Positions 7,156-14,519 of a stretch of 22,792 bases of DNA are shown here, piece after piece; within the stretch, counting starts at the first letter, position 1; each line of letters starts with the position of its first letter. The stretch comes from Pseudomonas paralcaligenes. GTDB lineage: Bacteria > Pseudomonadota > Gammaproteobacteria > Pseudomonadales > Pseudomonadaceae. The notes beneath the pieces were generated by a model. That model saw only the letters and a program-made list of their open reading frames with translations. It made no database searches and was not told the DNA's origin. Where the stretch lies: assembly GCF_019655855.1 (NCBI RefSeq), contig NZ_BPFX01000023.1:1-22792 (forward strand), in the 5' to 3' direction. Position numbers and translations under genes: made by a program.

Positions 7156-8679
7156 TCAGTGGGCGTGATCAGCAGAGCCCTTACCGAGCTCCGACTTCAG
7201 AATGAAGCTCCCCGCTGATGCGACCTGCGCACCTGCTGACAGACCTTTAGAAATTTGAATGAAGCCATCGCTGCTGAGCCCTAACTCAACGGGCTGTGCT
7301 ACGAAGCCATCGTCGACACGAACGAACACCGTGGGGTTTTCATCGATTGTCTGCACCGCAGCAGTAGGCACTACAACGCCGGCCTCACTCGTCTCGGAGG
7401 CAAACTGCACAGAGACAAACAGGCCAGGACGCCACCCACCATCGGGGTTCTCAATAACTGCACGTGCCACAGCCGTCCGGGTTTGCTCACCGAGCAGGCT
7501 TCCGACGTAAGAGACCTCGCCTGAGACCTCAGTGCCCAGCTCGGCAGCAGTGACGCTAACCTTCGTACCGACCTGAACTTTGTTGAGGTCCTTAGGGGCA
7601 ACGTTGAAAGTTGCCCAAACACGATTCAGATCGGAAATGGTGAAAGCGCTGGTCGATTCACTGACCACCTCGCCACGCACCAGGTGCTTCTCAACGACCA
7701 TCCCATCAAATGGCGCCACCAACTCGTAGCGGTTGCCGCCTGAGATTGCGCTCACCCCACTCAAGGTCTGCATCTTCTGCCGAGCATTGGCTAAAGCTAT
7801 CTCAGCCTCTTGGAGTGCCTGCCTTGCCGCAAGGTAGTCTTGCTCAGCAGATATCTTGTCTTCCCAGAGTTGGCGCTCACGTTCAAATGTGGTTTTTGCA
7901 AGCTCTGCCCTGCGCTGAGCACCTGCAAGCTCACTGCGCAGGTCCGAGATTTGCTGACTGGCGATGACAGCCAGCACCTGCCCCTTTTTCACACGCTCCC
8001 CAAGATTTACCTGGACACTCTCGACAACACCGGCCGCACGAGGCACTACGTGCGCCGTGTGGTCCTCATCAAATCGAATCTCTCCAGGAAGAGAGATCAT
8101 CGAGCCCAAGGTTCGAGGCTGAGCCTGCGCCAACTCAATTCCGGCAGCCTTCATCTGGTCGGCATTAATCTCAAGCACACCCTCACGCTTTTCATAGACA
8201 AAGTCGTAGGAGCGCTCTGTAGTACTGACTTTGATTTGCGCATCAAAGAAATGGGGCTCAGCAATGCCCGCATCACTCATGTACGCCTTGCCACCCGACC
8301 TGAAACTGTACGTGCTCACCTCTCCAGTCGGACGTTGCACCTCCAGAGACACTCGGTTTGCAGCCGTCGGGCTAATAGCAACTCCTTGCGAGCTCAGGTA
8401 GATCGACATTGGCGCAGACCCATCCGCACTCTCAGGTGCAACCAACTCAACGGTGAAACCTTCCTGAGTAAAAAGCTGGCCTCCGTTCGGACCACGCGTG
8501 GCTTTAGTCTTTTCCCCACCCGCACTCTCAGAGTCGTGGTCGGACTCCTCGCCCCCGTGGGCGTGCCCACCGTCCTGCTGACTTTCGGTGTGGCTTCGCT
8601 CTTGGAGCAAATACACCCCCGCACCACTGAGACCAACGGCAATAACAGCCGCAATGGCCAGGGTTAACTTCTTGCTCAT
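7156..8679 (-). CDS. czcB: CzcB, periplasmic adaptor (membrane fusion protein)
   Basis: CzcB links CzcA to the outer-membrane channel CzcC and may pass metal to the pump. The start is ATG 8679, preceded by AGGAG at 8 bases; the frame is open to 8715 but lacks a comparable site. The resulting 507-aa protein begins with one membrane anchor (residues 4-25) and a His/Asp/Glu-rich linker (about 29-58, including GGHAHGGEESDHD), the metal-binding feature of CzcB proteins. Next come an N-terminal beta domain, a lipoyl half (VNLGERVKKGQVLAVI), a long alpha hairpin rich in Ala, Glu and Arg, the second lipoyl half (YELVAPFDGMVVEKHLVRGE) and beta-barrel domains. A 105-base gap separates it from czcC. Confidence 0.93.
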   Translation of the reverse strand: MSKKLTLAIAAVIAVGLSGAGVYLLQERSHTESQQDGGHAHGGEESDHDSESAGGEKTKATRGPNGGQLFTQEGFTVELVAPESADGSAPMSIYLSSQGVAISPTAANRVSLEVQRPTGEVSTYSFRSGGKAYMSDAGIAEPHFFDAQIKVSTTERSYDFVYEKREGVLEINADQMKAAGIELAQAQPRTLGSMISLPGEIRFDEDHTAHVVPRAAGVVESVQVNLGERVKKGQVLAVIASQQISDLRSELAGAQRRAELAKTTFERERQLWEDKISAEQDYLAARQALQEAEIALANARQKMQTLSGVSAISGGNRYELVAPFDGMVVEKHLVRGEVVSESTSAFTISDLNRVWATFNVAPKDLNKVQVGTKVSVTAAELGTEVSGEVSYVGSLLGEQTRTAVARAVIENPDGGWRPGLFVSVQFASETSEAGVVVPTAAVQTIDENPTVFVRVDDGFVAQPVELGLSSDGFIQISKGLSAGAQVASAGSFILKSELGKGSADHAH

Positions 8680-8784
8680 AGAAACTCCTGATGTAACGCA
8701 GACATCACCCAGCATCGAGGGAGTTCAGGGCCGCACTGAATGCGCGAAGACCCCAGATCCACTCCGAGCGATCTGCGAAGTGAA

Positions 8785-10044
8785 CTAGGGTTTGGGGGCG
8801 GCCAAGGTATCGCCGTAGATTCGCTCGATTTGCACCCAAGAGTTCGTAGCGCTGCCGAGGGCCGCTACATACTGGTTGCGTGCTCCGATCAGCGTTCGCT
8901 GAGCGTCGAGCACTTCAATGAAACCGAACTTGCCCATCTCGAAGCCGCGGGTAGCGCTGTCTACTGCACTCTTTGCAGAGGGCAGAATGTCTTTGTTGAA
9001 CGAGTCGATTTCTTCCGAAGCAGTGCGCCACAGATCCACGGTCTGCTGAACACTGGCCTGCATTCGAAGCAAGGTGGCATTACGAGAGTCGCGGGCCTGA
9101 TCGGCACGTCGCGCAGCTGCGTAAACATTCCCCTGGTTCCGGTTGAATAAGGGGATAGGCATCGAAAGCCCTACTAGATTTACTCGCTCACGATCTGCAG
9201 CGCTGTATTGGCTCCCTACGCTGATGCTGAGATCAGGAATGCGTTGGGCCCTTTCCACTCCGTAAGAAGCATCCTGCTGAGCAATATTCAACGTCGCTAA
9301 GCGCATCTCGGGGGTGTTCTCCAATCCCTCCAACAACTCCTGCAGTGCAGGTGGAGTAGGGATGCCTGAGGCATCTCCCTCCACGGCAACCTGACCTGCG
9401 GCAGAGTCAGCCCCCATTGAGGCTTTAAGCAGGGCTTGGGCATTAACCAATTCTGCACGAGCGCGCTTCAGCTCAAGTCGAACCTCAGAGAGCTGCACGC
9501 CTGCTCGAGTAGCCTCGATGGGAGAGGCACTTCCGGCTCGAACACGGCCTTGAGCGATCGTCATGCCTCTTTCAGCAAGATTCATTGACTCGGACGCTAG
9601 GTCGACACGCAGCTGCGAAAGCAGTACGCCGTAAAACCCCTGGATCACCTCAGCGCGAAGTGCGTTTCGTGCTCGCTCTACTTCCACTTGAGCAGCATCA
9701 ATGCCTCGATCAGCCAGCTCGATCCGAGCGCCGCGCTTTCCACCCAGCTCAATCGGCTGGGTTAGCTGTACGGTGGTGGTTCGGGTGTCGCTTCTGGTGT
9801 CCTCCATCTCCCACGAGATCTCTGGGTTTTGGAACAAACCCGCTTGAGTCCTTTCTCCTTGAGAAATGGGGACATTCCAATTGGCTGCAGCCAGTTCGGG
9901 ATTGTTCTCTGCCGCAATACGCAGAGCCTCGTCTAAAGAAACGCCAGATGGGACCGCCAATGCCTGCTGCATGGTCCCGAGCATCAGTAGAAGAGCCACC
10001 GACAAAGACCCCACTCGGGAGTTGCCAGCACTGTTAGCGCGCAT
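8785..10044 (-). CDS. czcC: CzcC, outer-membrane efflux channel (TolC family)
   Basis: This is the outer-membrane trimer component of CzcCBA. A signal peptide (GSLSVALLLMLGTMQQALA, then VPSG) is followed by two OEP repeats: LDEALRIAAENNPELAAANW, QGRVRAGSASPIEATRAGV, then MPIPLFNRNQGNVYAAARRAD and GKFGFIEVLDAQRTL. The length of about 420 residues is standard. The start is uncertain. GTG 10065 overlaps the GGAGG and is unlikely. TTG 10050 has GGAGG at 8 bases, and ATG 10044 has it at 14. I chose the ATG; the TTG adds only two residues. The gene opens the czcCBAD operon, and a CzcR-type promoter ends about 100 bases upstream. Confidence 0.92.
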   Translation of the reverse strand: MRANSAGNSRVGSLSVALLLMLGTMQQALAVPSGVSLDEALRIAAENNPELAAANWNVPISQGERTQAGLFQNPEISWEMEDTRSDTRTTTVQLTQPIELGGKRGARIELADRGIDAAQVEVERARNALRAEVIQGFYGVLLSQLRVDLASESMNLAERGMTIAQGRVRAGSASPIEATRAGVQLSEVRLELKRARAELVNAQALLKASMGADSAAGQVAVEGDASGIPTPPALQELLEGLENTPEMRLATLNIAQQDASYGVERAQRIPDLSISVGSQYSAADRERVNLVGLSMPIPLFNRNQGNVYAAARRADQARDSRNATLLRMQASVQQTVDLWRTASEEIDSFNKDILPSAKSAVDSATRGFEMGKFGFIEVLDAQRTLIGARNQYVAALGSATNSWVQIERIYGDTLAAPKP

Positions 10045-10145
10045 CCTCAAAACTAAATCCTCCACGGAAATCCTATGACCGCGGTGCTAGCTCCTCCAAG
10101 CCATGGAGAGTTGCATCCGTCATGGGTGATAAATTTTCCGAACAG

Positions 10146-10200
10146 AATTTAGTGCACTGGCCATATCGCCACGGTGACCAGAGAATTACAAATACGTAAT
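10146..10200 (-). promoter_or_regulatory. CzcR-type box and promoter of czcCBAD
   Basis: On the minus strand ATTAC-N6-GTAAT forms a dyad (10185-10200). The GTAATT at 10184-10189 is followed by TCAC at +7 to +10 and TAAATT at +33 to +38 (10146-10151), a good -10. The predicted start is near 10139, giving a leader of about 95 bases before czcC. Confidence 0.65.
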
Positions 10201-10351
10201 CAAGATCAATGAGTGAGATGTAATACAGTTACCAAAACCCGCTGTTAGCAGATAAACAAACTGACACAACTTCTTACACCTCAGAGCAAGCAAAGCCAGA
10301 GACACCGGGCTTTACAGCAGCTCATGCGTCACCGCGCCGCACCATATCCCC

Positions 10352-10382
10352 TTGACCCTGTAGTGACTACAGCCTTTAGGCT
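10352..10382 (+). promoter_or_regulatory. MerR-family operator/promoter before the orphan czcR
   Basis: TTGACC (-35, 10352-10357) and TAGGCT (-10, 10377-10382) are separated by 19 bases. That is the over-long spacer that MerR activators correct by DNA distortion. The spacer carries a perfect dyad, CTGTAGT-G-ACTACAG. It resembles CadR/PbrR/ZntR operators and points toward czcR at 10463, about 75 bases before the ATG. The MerR protein at 18756 or a CadR elsewhere could be the partner. Confidence 0.7.
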
Positions 10383-10421
10383 TAACTCACATTCTGGATG
10401 CAAGCATCACTATCTCAATCC

Positions 10422-10437
10422 GGCGAAATTACAAAAG
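10422..10437. promoter_or_regulatory. CzcR-type box in the leader of the orphan czcR
   Basis: AATTACAAAA (AATTAC at 10427-10432) carries the conserved half-site but no good -10 at the usual spacing on the minus strand (GAATGT). It lies downstream of the MerR-type -10 and 30 bases before the ATG. Binding there would more likely block than activate transcription, so negative autoregulation is possible. Confidence 0.45.
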
Positions 10438-10462
10438 CAGCGCCATATTTCAGGCAATCTAT

Positions 10463-11140
10463 ATGCGTATCTTAGTCGTTGAAGATGAAGTTAAAACTGC
10501 CGAATACCTCCATCAGGGACTGAAGGAAAGTGGATATCTCGTTGATAACGCGTCAACGGGAAAGGATGGAATCCATCTAGCAAATCAATTCGACTACGAC
10601 TTGATCATGCTTGATGTAAATCTTCCAGAAATTGACGGCTGGGGAGTCTTAGAAAGAATACGAAATGAGAACACCGAGACAAAGATAATGATGCTGTCAG
10701 CAAGAGGGCGACTGGCTGATAAAGTCAAAGGTCTAGACTTAGGGGCAGACGACTATCTGGTCAAACCATTTGAATTTCCAGAATTGCTTGCTCGCACCAG
10801 GACATTACTTAGGCGGGGTAACAAAGTCGCTATTTCAGATAAGCTTAAGGTAGCGGATCTAGAGCTAGATCCTAGCCGCCATCGCGCCTATCGTGGCGAC
10901 ACGAAGATCAACCTTACCCCCAAGGAGTTTTCCCTACTTCATCTGCTCATGAGACATACCGGCGAGGTTCTCTCTCGGACGCAGATTATCTCACTAGTAT
11001 GGGATATGAACTTTGACTGCGACACAAATGTAGTCGAAGTTTCAATCCGGAGGCTTAGGGCCAAGATCGATGATGCGTTCGAGAATAAATTGATTCATAC
11101 CTTACGAGGCGTGGGTTACACCCTTGAAGAGCGGGACTAA
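10463..11140 (+). CDS. czcR: CzcR/CopR-like OmpR-family response regulator (orphan copy)
   Basis: This 225-aa protein has a receiver domain (1-118) and a winged-helix DNA-binding domain (about 128-223). The acidic pocket is in VVEDE, the phospho-acceptor is D51 (IMLDVNLP), and the conserved Lys is K101 (VKPFEF). The recognition region ISLVWDMNFDCDTNVVEVSIRRLR is shared almost word for word with the second regulator at 13845. Such regulators respond to periplasmic Zn, Cd or Co through CzcS and activate czc operons. No kinase gene follows; a hairpin comes instead, so it probably relies on CzcS encoded 3.4 kb away. It is divergent from czcC. Codon use is more A/T-rich than in the czcS-linked copy. 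Confidence 0.9.
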   Translation: MRILVVEDEVKTAEYLHQGLKESGYLVDNASTGKDGIHLANQFDYDLIMLDVNLPEIDGWGVLERIRNENTETKIMMLSARGRLADKVKGLDLGADDYLVKPFEFPELLARTRTLLRRGNKVAISDKLKVADLELDPSRHRAYRGDTKINLTPKEFSLLHLLMRHTGEVLSRTQIISLVWDMNFDCDTNVVEVSIRRLRAKIDDAFENKLIHTLRGVGYTLEERD

Positions 11141-11150
11141 CAAATCACAA

Positions 11151-11175
11151 TGGCTCTACTCACTCAGTAGAGCCA
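11151..11175 (+). terminator. Hairpin terminator behind the orphan czcR
   Basis: TGGCTCTACT (11151-11160) and AGTAGAGCCA (11166-11175) form a perfect 10-bp stem with a five-base loop, 10 bases after the czcR stop. No strong U-run follows. The DUF2790 gene converges from the other side 12 bases further. Confidence 0.6.
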
Positions 11176-11187
11176 CTGCTTAATCAC

Positions 11188-11523
11188 TCACTTGTTATTG
11201 CGGCACTGGCCCTGAACAAGATAGCGAATAGTATAAAGCTCGCCCTGTGAGTCCTCATAAGTCATCAGCTTGCTGACATTTCCGCAGTGACTTATCGTTG
11301 GGGTCATGTACACAACCTTCGCCACATCGAGCTTCATGCCGTACTTATAATCAACGGGCTGAGGCGTTGTCTTCCCAGTGCTTGCGGCATAGCGCTCTGC
11401 CGCCTGCATACTTTCCTGTTCTATCTCCTGCTTAACGCCATCAGGAAGATCGACAGAAAATGCATTAGCGCTTTGCAGCGCAAAAGATGCGACCACAGCA
11501 GTCAGGTACTTGATAGGCTTCAT
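11188..11523 (-). CDS. DUF2790 family secreted protein
   Basis: The protein has 111 residues. Its signal peptide is MKPIKYLTAVVASFALQSANA followed by FSVD. The C-terminal half shows the DUF2790 pattern common in Pseudomonas: YGMKLDVAKVV, a central Cys (ISHCGNV), MTYEDSQGELYTIRYLV and a second Cys (GQCRN). The two Cys could form a disulfide in the periplasm. DUF2790 proteins often sit near copper or zinc resistance genes and are metal-induced, but their function is unknown. GAGG lies 8 bases before the ATG. It has its own CzcR-type promoter (11550-11593), so it does not depend on read-through from the upstream small transcript. Confidence 0.85.
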   Translation of the reverse strand: MKPIKYLTAVVASFALQSANAFSVDLPDGVKQEIEQESMQAAERYAASTGKTTPQPVDYKYGMKLDVAKVVYMTPTISHCGNVSKLMTYEDSQGELYTIRYLVQGQCRNNK

Positions 11524-11549
11524 GGCAATTCCTCATAAGAACTTACGCT

Positions 11550-11598
11550 ACTGTATCTCGCCAGCACTTACTGGAAGATGACGAGATAATTACGATCA
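11550..11598 (-). promoter_or_regulatory. CzcR-type box and promoter of the DUF2790 gene
   Basis: On the minus strand GTAATT (11593-11588) is followed by TCAT at +7 to +10 and TACAGT (11555-11550) at +33 to +38, exactly the shared spacing. The predicted start is near 11543, with a 20-base leader containing GAGG. Confidence 0.65.
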
Positions 11599-11611
11599 TG
11601 AAACTTATGAA

Positions 11612-11750
11612 AAATAAAAAAGGCGCCCATCTCTGAGCGCCTAGGATTCACCTCTTCCAAAGGAGCACTAAGCTTCAAAGGTGAATAACATAAGGCCTCG
11701 GGACTCCGCCAAGAGCTGGCCAAAGCCTTATATGTCCAAGTAACATTTGC
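11612..11750 (-). ncRNA. Candidate metal-regulated small RNA (about 140 nt)
   Basis: This interval on the minus strand has its own CzcR-type promoter (-10 at 11757-11762, predicted start near 11750) and an intrinsic terminator: AGGCGC/GCGCCT arms at 11637-11642 and 11621-11626, then T5-A-T4. Two further hairpins lie between: ATAAGGC/GCCTTAT (11690-11696 with 11725-11731) and ATTCACCT/AGGTGAAT (11646-11653 with 11679-11686). The second encloses a loop with GCTCCTTT, which is complementary to Shine-Dalgarno-like AAAGGAGC. The only ORF is a 23-codon frame starting about four bases from the predicted 5' end without a ribosome site. It could instead be a decayed gene whose promoter survived. I recognise no known sRNA family. 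Confidence 0.5.
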
Positions 11751-11756
11751 AGATCC

Positions 11757-11809
11757 AATCTATCTGACCACTACTAACAGGAACATGATTGGAAAATTAC
11801 AAATTTGAC
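11757..11809 (-). promoter_or_regulatory. CzcR-type box and promoter of the candidate sRNA
   Basis: GTAATT (11800-11795, minus) is followed by CAATCAT, GTTAG and TAGATT at +33 to +38 (11762-11757). From box to -10 it closely resembles the porin promoter at 13253-13304: same CAATCAT, same GTTAG, same spacing. The two probably share an origin. Confidence 0.6.
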
Positions 11810-11853
11810 AAGTTGGGCATCTGCATCCACAGGTGCCCACACTTAGTCGAAAT

Positions 11854-13176
11854 TTAGAGCACGCTCAGCGGGTACTCGACGATGAGTCGGAATTCGTCGA
11901 GATCCGACTCATACTGCGTGGCTCGAGTGTTGGCCTGCCGAATCCGGAACGACATATCCTTGAGCGAACCGGTCTGAACCACATACTTCGCCTCGATGTC
12001 CCGCTCCCAGCGCTTCTGATTGGTCAAAGGATTTCCCGCATCATCGCGACGCATATAGACGTCGTTTGCATTGGAGTAATCCGCATCAGTGCCCTTGCCG
12101 TAGCGAGTCATGAACGACAGGCCAGGGATGCCGTATGCCTGCATGTTCAGGTCGTAGCGCACCATCCAGGAGCGCTCCTTGGGCGAATTGAAATCGGTGT
12201 ATTGAATGGAGTTGTCGAGATAGATCGAGTCTGCCTGACGCAGATAGTCGAAATCGTCGTCGCCGTTGTTGCGCTGATGCGAAAGTGTGACGGTATGTCC
12301 GCCAAACTGGACGCCAACCTTTGCGCTCCAGATGTTGTTGTTGAGTTCTCCCAGGAGCTTCTTACCTTCGTCCTGAGCGTTGTAGTAGTTGAACCCGGCT
12401 ATCAATGCCACGTCGTCGTTGAGAGGCTGAGTCAGAGAGGTACCGAAGTAATACTGGTCCCAAGCATCCTTCAGTCGGCCGCTGTAAGCGCTTACCTGAA
12501 CGTTTTCGTTGACGCTGTAGTCGCCACCAAAGTACCCGACCCACGGTGAATCCACGGGGCCGGCGTAAAAGGTGGCAAAGTTGTCGCGCATGTCACTAGA
12601 GACAGGCTGGCTCATGGAGTGGAGACGGCCGCCCTGCAAAGTCAGCCCTTCAATGCTGCTGTTCTCGAGGGTAATGCCACGGAAAGACTCTGGAAGGAGA
12701 CGCGAGTCGCCGAAGTGCACCACAGGCGTGGCAGGAAACACATCACCGACCTTGAGAACGGTATCGAATGCTCGGGCTTTCAGAGCGCCACCGACTTTGG
12801 TGTACTCATCACGAGCTTCCCCTTCACTGTTCACAGGAAGGACATCGAACGAACTACGACCACCGTTGCGACCGTCGCCAGTATCCAGTTTCAAGCCGAT
12901 CATAGCGAAGGCGTCAACACCTACACCGACAGTGCCCTGAGTGAAGCCTGACTCGAAGTTGGCCATGATTCCGTGAGCTAGTGTCTCGGAATAGCCTGCG
13001 CCGCCTGGCGCGTCAGCACCGTTTCGATCGTCGCGATTGAAATAGAAAGTACGGTTCAGGATATCGAAGCTGCTTCCTTCAATGAATCCTTCCTTTTGCT
13101 CCTCCGCAAAGGCAACAGAATTCATCCCGCAAATAGCGGTGAAAACAGCAAGCGAAAGCTTAGCTTTGGCGTTCAT
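11854..13176 (-). CDS. OprD-family outer-membrane porin
   Basis: The chosen start is ATG 13176, with GGAG 7 bases upstream. The 45 extra upstream bases of open frame precede the signal peptide and are excluded. The 440-aa product has a signal peptide (LSLAVFTAICGMNSVAFA, then EEQKEG) and OprD landmarks: GSSFDILNRTFYFNRDDR, DVFPATPVVHFGDSRLLPESFRG, GGDY, RYDLNMQAYGIPGLSFMTRYGKG, KYVVQTGSLKDMSFRIR, and a C-terminal EFRLIVEYPL strand. It would be an 18-strand specific channel for small organic acids or amino acids; the substrate cannot be read from the sequence. In P. aeruginosa CzcR represses oprD, but this gene has the activator-type promoter layout of czcC. Confidence 0.9.
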   Translation of the reverse strand: MNAKAKLSLAVFTAICGMNSVAFAEEQKEGFIEGSSFDILNRTFYFNRDDRNGADAPGGAGYSETLAHGIMANFESGFTQGTVGVGVDAFAMIGLKLDTGDGRNGGRSSFDVLPVNSEGEARDEYTKVGGALKARAFDTVLKVGDVFPATPVVHFGDSRLLPESFRGITLENSSIEGLTLQGGRLHSMSQPVSSDMRDNFATFYAGPVDSPWVGYFGGDYSVNENVQVSAYSGRLKDAWDQYYFGTSLTQPLNDDVALIAGFNYYNAQDEGKKLLGELNNNIWSAKVGVQFGGHTVTLSHQRNNGDDDFDYLRQADSIYLDNSIQYTDFNSPKERSWMVRYDLNMQAYGIPGLSFMTRYGKGTDADYSNANDVYMRRDDAGNPLTNQKRWERDIEAKYVVQTGSLKDMSFRIRQANTRATQYESDLDEFRLIVEYPLSVL

Positions 13177-13252
13177 GATAGCTCCATTGGTTCTGGCAGT
13201 TCTTGTGAATAGGGCGGCCAAAGCTAGTTATAGGTATGACGGCCGCGGCTCT

Positions 13253-13304
13253 ATCCTTACTGCCCGGAGCTAACTGCAAGATGATTGAAGAATTACAATT
13301 TTGA
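13253..13304 (-). promoter_or_regulatory. CzcR-type box and promoter of the OprD-like porin
   Basis: GTAATT (13296-13291, minus) is followed by CAATCAT ending at +10, GTTAG at +18 and TAAGGAT at +32 to +38 (13259-13253). The predicted start is near 13246, giving a 70-base leader. Confidence 0.65.
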
Positions 13305-13363
13305 AAGGTTGAGGGCCTGCCTCCTGGAATTCATCTTCAACTGTTAGAATTGCAAGCCCCGCC

Positions 13364-13555
13364 TCAACCCTTTTTAGCAGCGTGCGCCTTCAGGCTTGAG
13401 TGGAGTCCGCATAGATCACGACCCAAAGACCTTTCTCTGGGCCGCACGATAGTTTTTTCGCTTTGACTAGATGCAGCAGAAGCACTAGCGGCGCTCACAG
13501 GACCACTGTCCGCCTGACCACCCAACAGCATCATCAACATGAGCAGATTTTCCAT
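13364..13555 (-). CDS. Hypothetical 63-aa protein
   Basis: An ATG at 13555 is preceded by AGGTG at about 8 bases. The N-terminus MENLLMLMMLLGGQ is hydrophobic but lacks positive charge, so it is not a typical signal peptide. A Ser/Ala-rich middle and a basic end (RPRERSLGRDL, LKAHAAKKG) follow. I recognise no family. A palindromic CzcR-type box (13704-13719) lies about 150 bases upstream, and the downstream sequence partly resembles the czcC promoter (GGCGATAT). It could be a small metal-induced protein or a chance ORF between divergent genes. Confidence 0.4.
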   Translation of the reverse strand: MENLLMLMMLLGGQADSGPVSAASASAASSQSEKTIVRPRERSLGRDLCGLHSSLKAHAAKKG

Positions 13556-13701
13556 TGGTCACACCTATAGGCTCGGCTTCACTGAGTAATGCCGCCGATG
13601 CTAAATGCCATAAAGTGAAAAAATCATGATCTGCTAGCAGACATATCTTGCCATGGCTCTATCGCCATTTGAGCACGGCTATATATCGCCCACCTTACGC
13701 T

Positions 13702-13719
13702 GAAATTACAAATTTGTAG
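13702..13719. promoter_or_regulatory. Palindromic CzcR-type box between the 63-aa ORF and czcRS
   Basis: TACAAATTTGTA (13707-13718) is a perfect 12-bp palindrome inside AATTACAAATTTGTAGC. On the minus strand a weaker CAAATG occurs at the -10 position. On the plus strand it lies about 130 bases before czcR. As the most symmetric copy it may be the strongest binding site and could act in both directions. Confidence 0.5.
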
Positions 13720-13844
13720 CCTTTCACCACGCCAAGGCCGGGCAGGTTAGACTAGCGCAAGATAACCATATAAATGCCGACAACAATAAAAAATAGAGTC
13801 AGCACCAGCAGATAAAGATGATGAACTTTAGGTAACTAGCATAA

Positions 13845-14519
13845 ATGCGAGTACTAGTCGTCGAAGACGAGACGAAAACTGCCGAGTATCTACAGCAAGG
13901 TCTTTCAGAGAGCGGATACATTGTTGATAGAGCCAACAATGGTGTAGACGCATTACATCTTTTTAACCACAACACCTATGGCCTTGTCATCTTGGACGTA
14001 AACTTACCAAGCATTGACGGGTGGGGGGTCTTGGAATCCATTCGCAAGACAAGTCGGGTGCGCATCATGATGCTGACGGGGCGAGGCCGTCTCGCAGACA
14101 AACTTAAAGGCCTCGACGGTGGCGCTGATGACTATCTAGTGAAACCATTTGAGTTTCCGGAGCTCTTAGCCCGGGTCCGCTCCCTACTGAGACGGGGCGA
14201 CCAGATTGTAGAAAGCACCACTCTACAAGTAGGCGATCTTGAGCTAGACGCCGGCCGCCATCGTGCATACCGAGGGAAGCACCGTATCGACCTCACAACC
14301 AAGGAATTTGCACTTCTACACTTGCTTATGAGTCGAAACGGCGAGGTCCTTACGCGATCTCAAATCATCTCACTCGTCTGGGATATGAACTTCGATTGCG
14401 ACACGAACGTAATCGACGTTTCGATTCGACGCCTTCGCGCCAAGATCGATGATCCGTTCGACTCCAAGCTTATTCATACCTTACGTGGCGTTGGTTATGT
14501 ACTAGAGGACCGGTCATGA
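13845..14519 (+). CDS. czcR: CzcR, OmpR-family heavy-metal response regulator
   Basis: This 224-aa regulator has a receiver domain with the acidic pair in VVEDE, phospho-acceptor D51 (VILDVNLP) and conserved Lys in VKPFEF. The OmpR-type winged helix includes ISLVWDMNFDCDTNVIDVSIRRLR. The last four bases overlap czcS (ATGA), the usual layout for a co-translated two-component pair. Its DNA-recognition segment is nearly identical to that of the orphan copy at 10463, so both should read the same box. AGGTAAC upstream of the ATG serves as ribosome site. Related CzcR proteins activate czcCBA under Zn, Cd or Co. Confidence 0.93.
   Translation: MRVLVVEDETKTAEYLQQGLSESGYIVDRANNGVDALHLFNHNTYGLVILDVNLPSIDGWGVLESIRKTSRVRIMMLTGRGRLADKLKGLDGGADDYLVKPFEFPELLARVRSLLRRGDQIVESTTLQVGDLELDAGRHRAYRGKHRIDLTTKEFALLHLLMSRNGEVLTRSQIISLVWDMNFDCDTNVIDVSIRRLRAKIDDPFDSKLIHTLRGVGYVLEDRS

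Noticed and set aside
7810..8667. 285-codon plus-strand ORF
   Set aside because: It is entirely antisense to czcB, whose domain structure is clear; no motif.
11675..11746. 23-codon ORF inside the candidate sRNA
   Set aside because: It would begin about four bases from the predicted transcript start without a ribosome site and has no secretion or metal-binding features.
11833..12549. 238-codon plus-strand ORF
   Set aside because: Antisense shadow of the OprD-like porin; no recognisable protein features.
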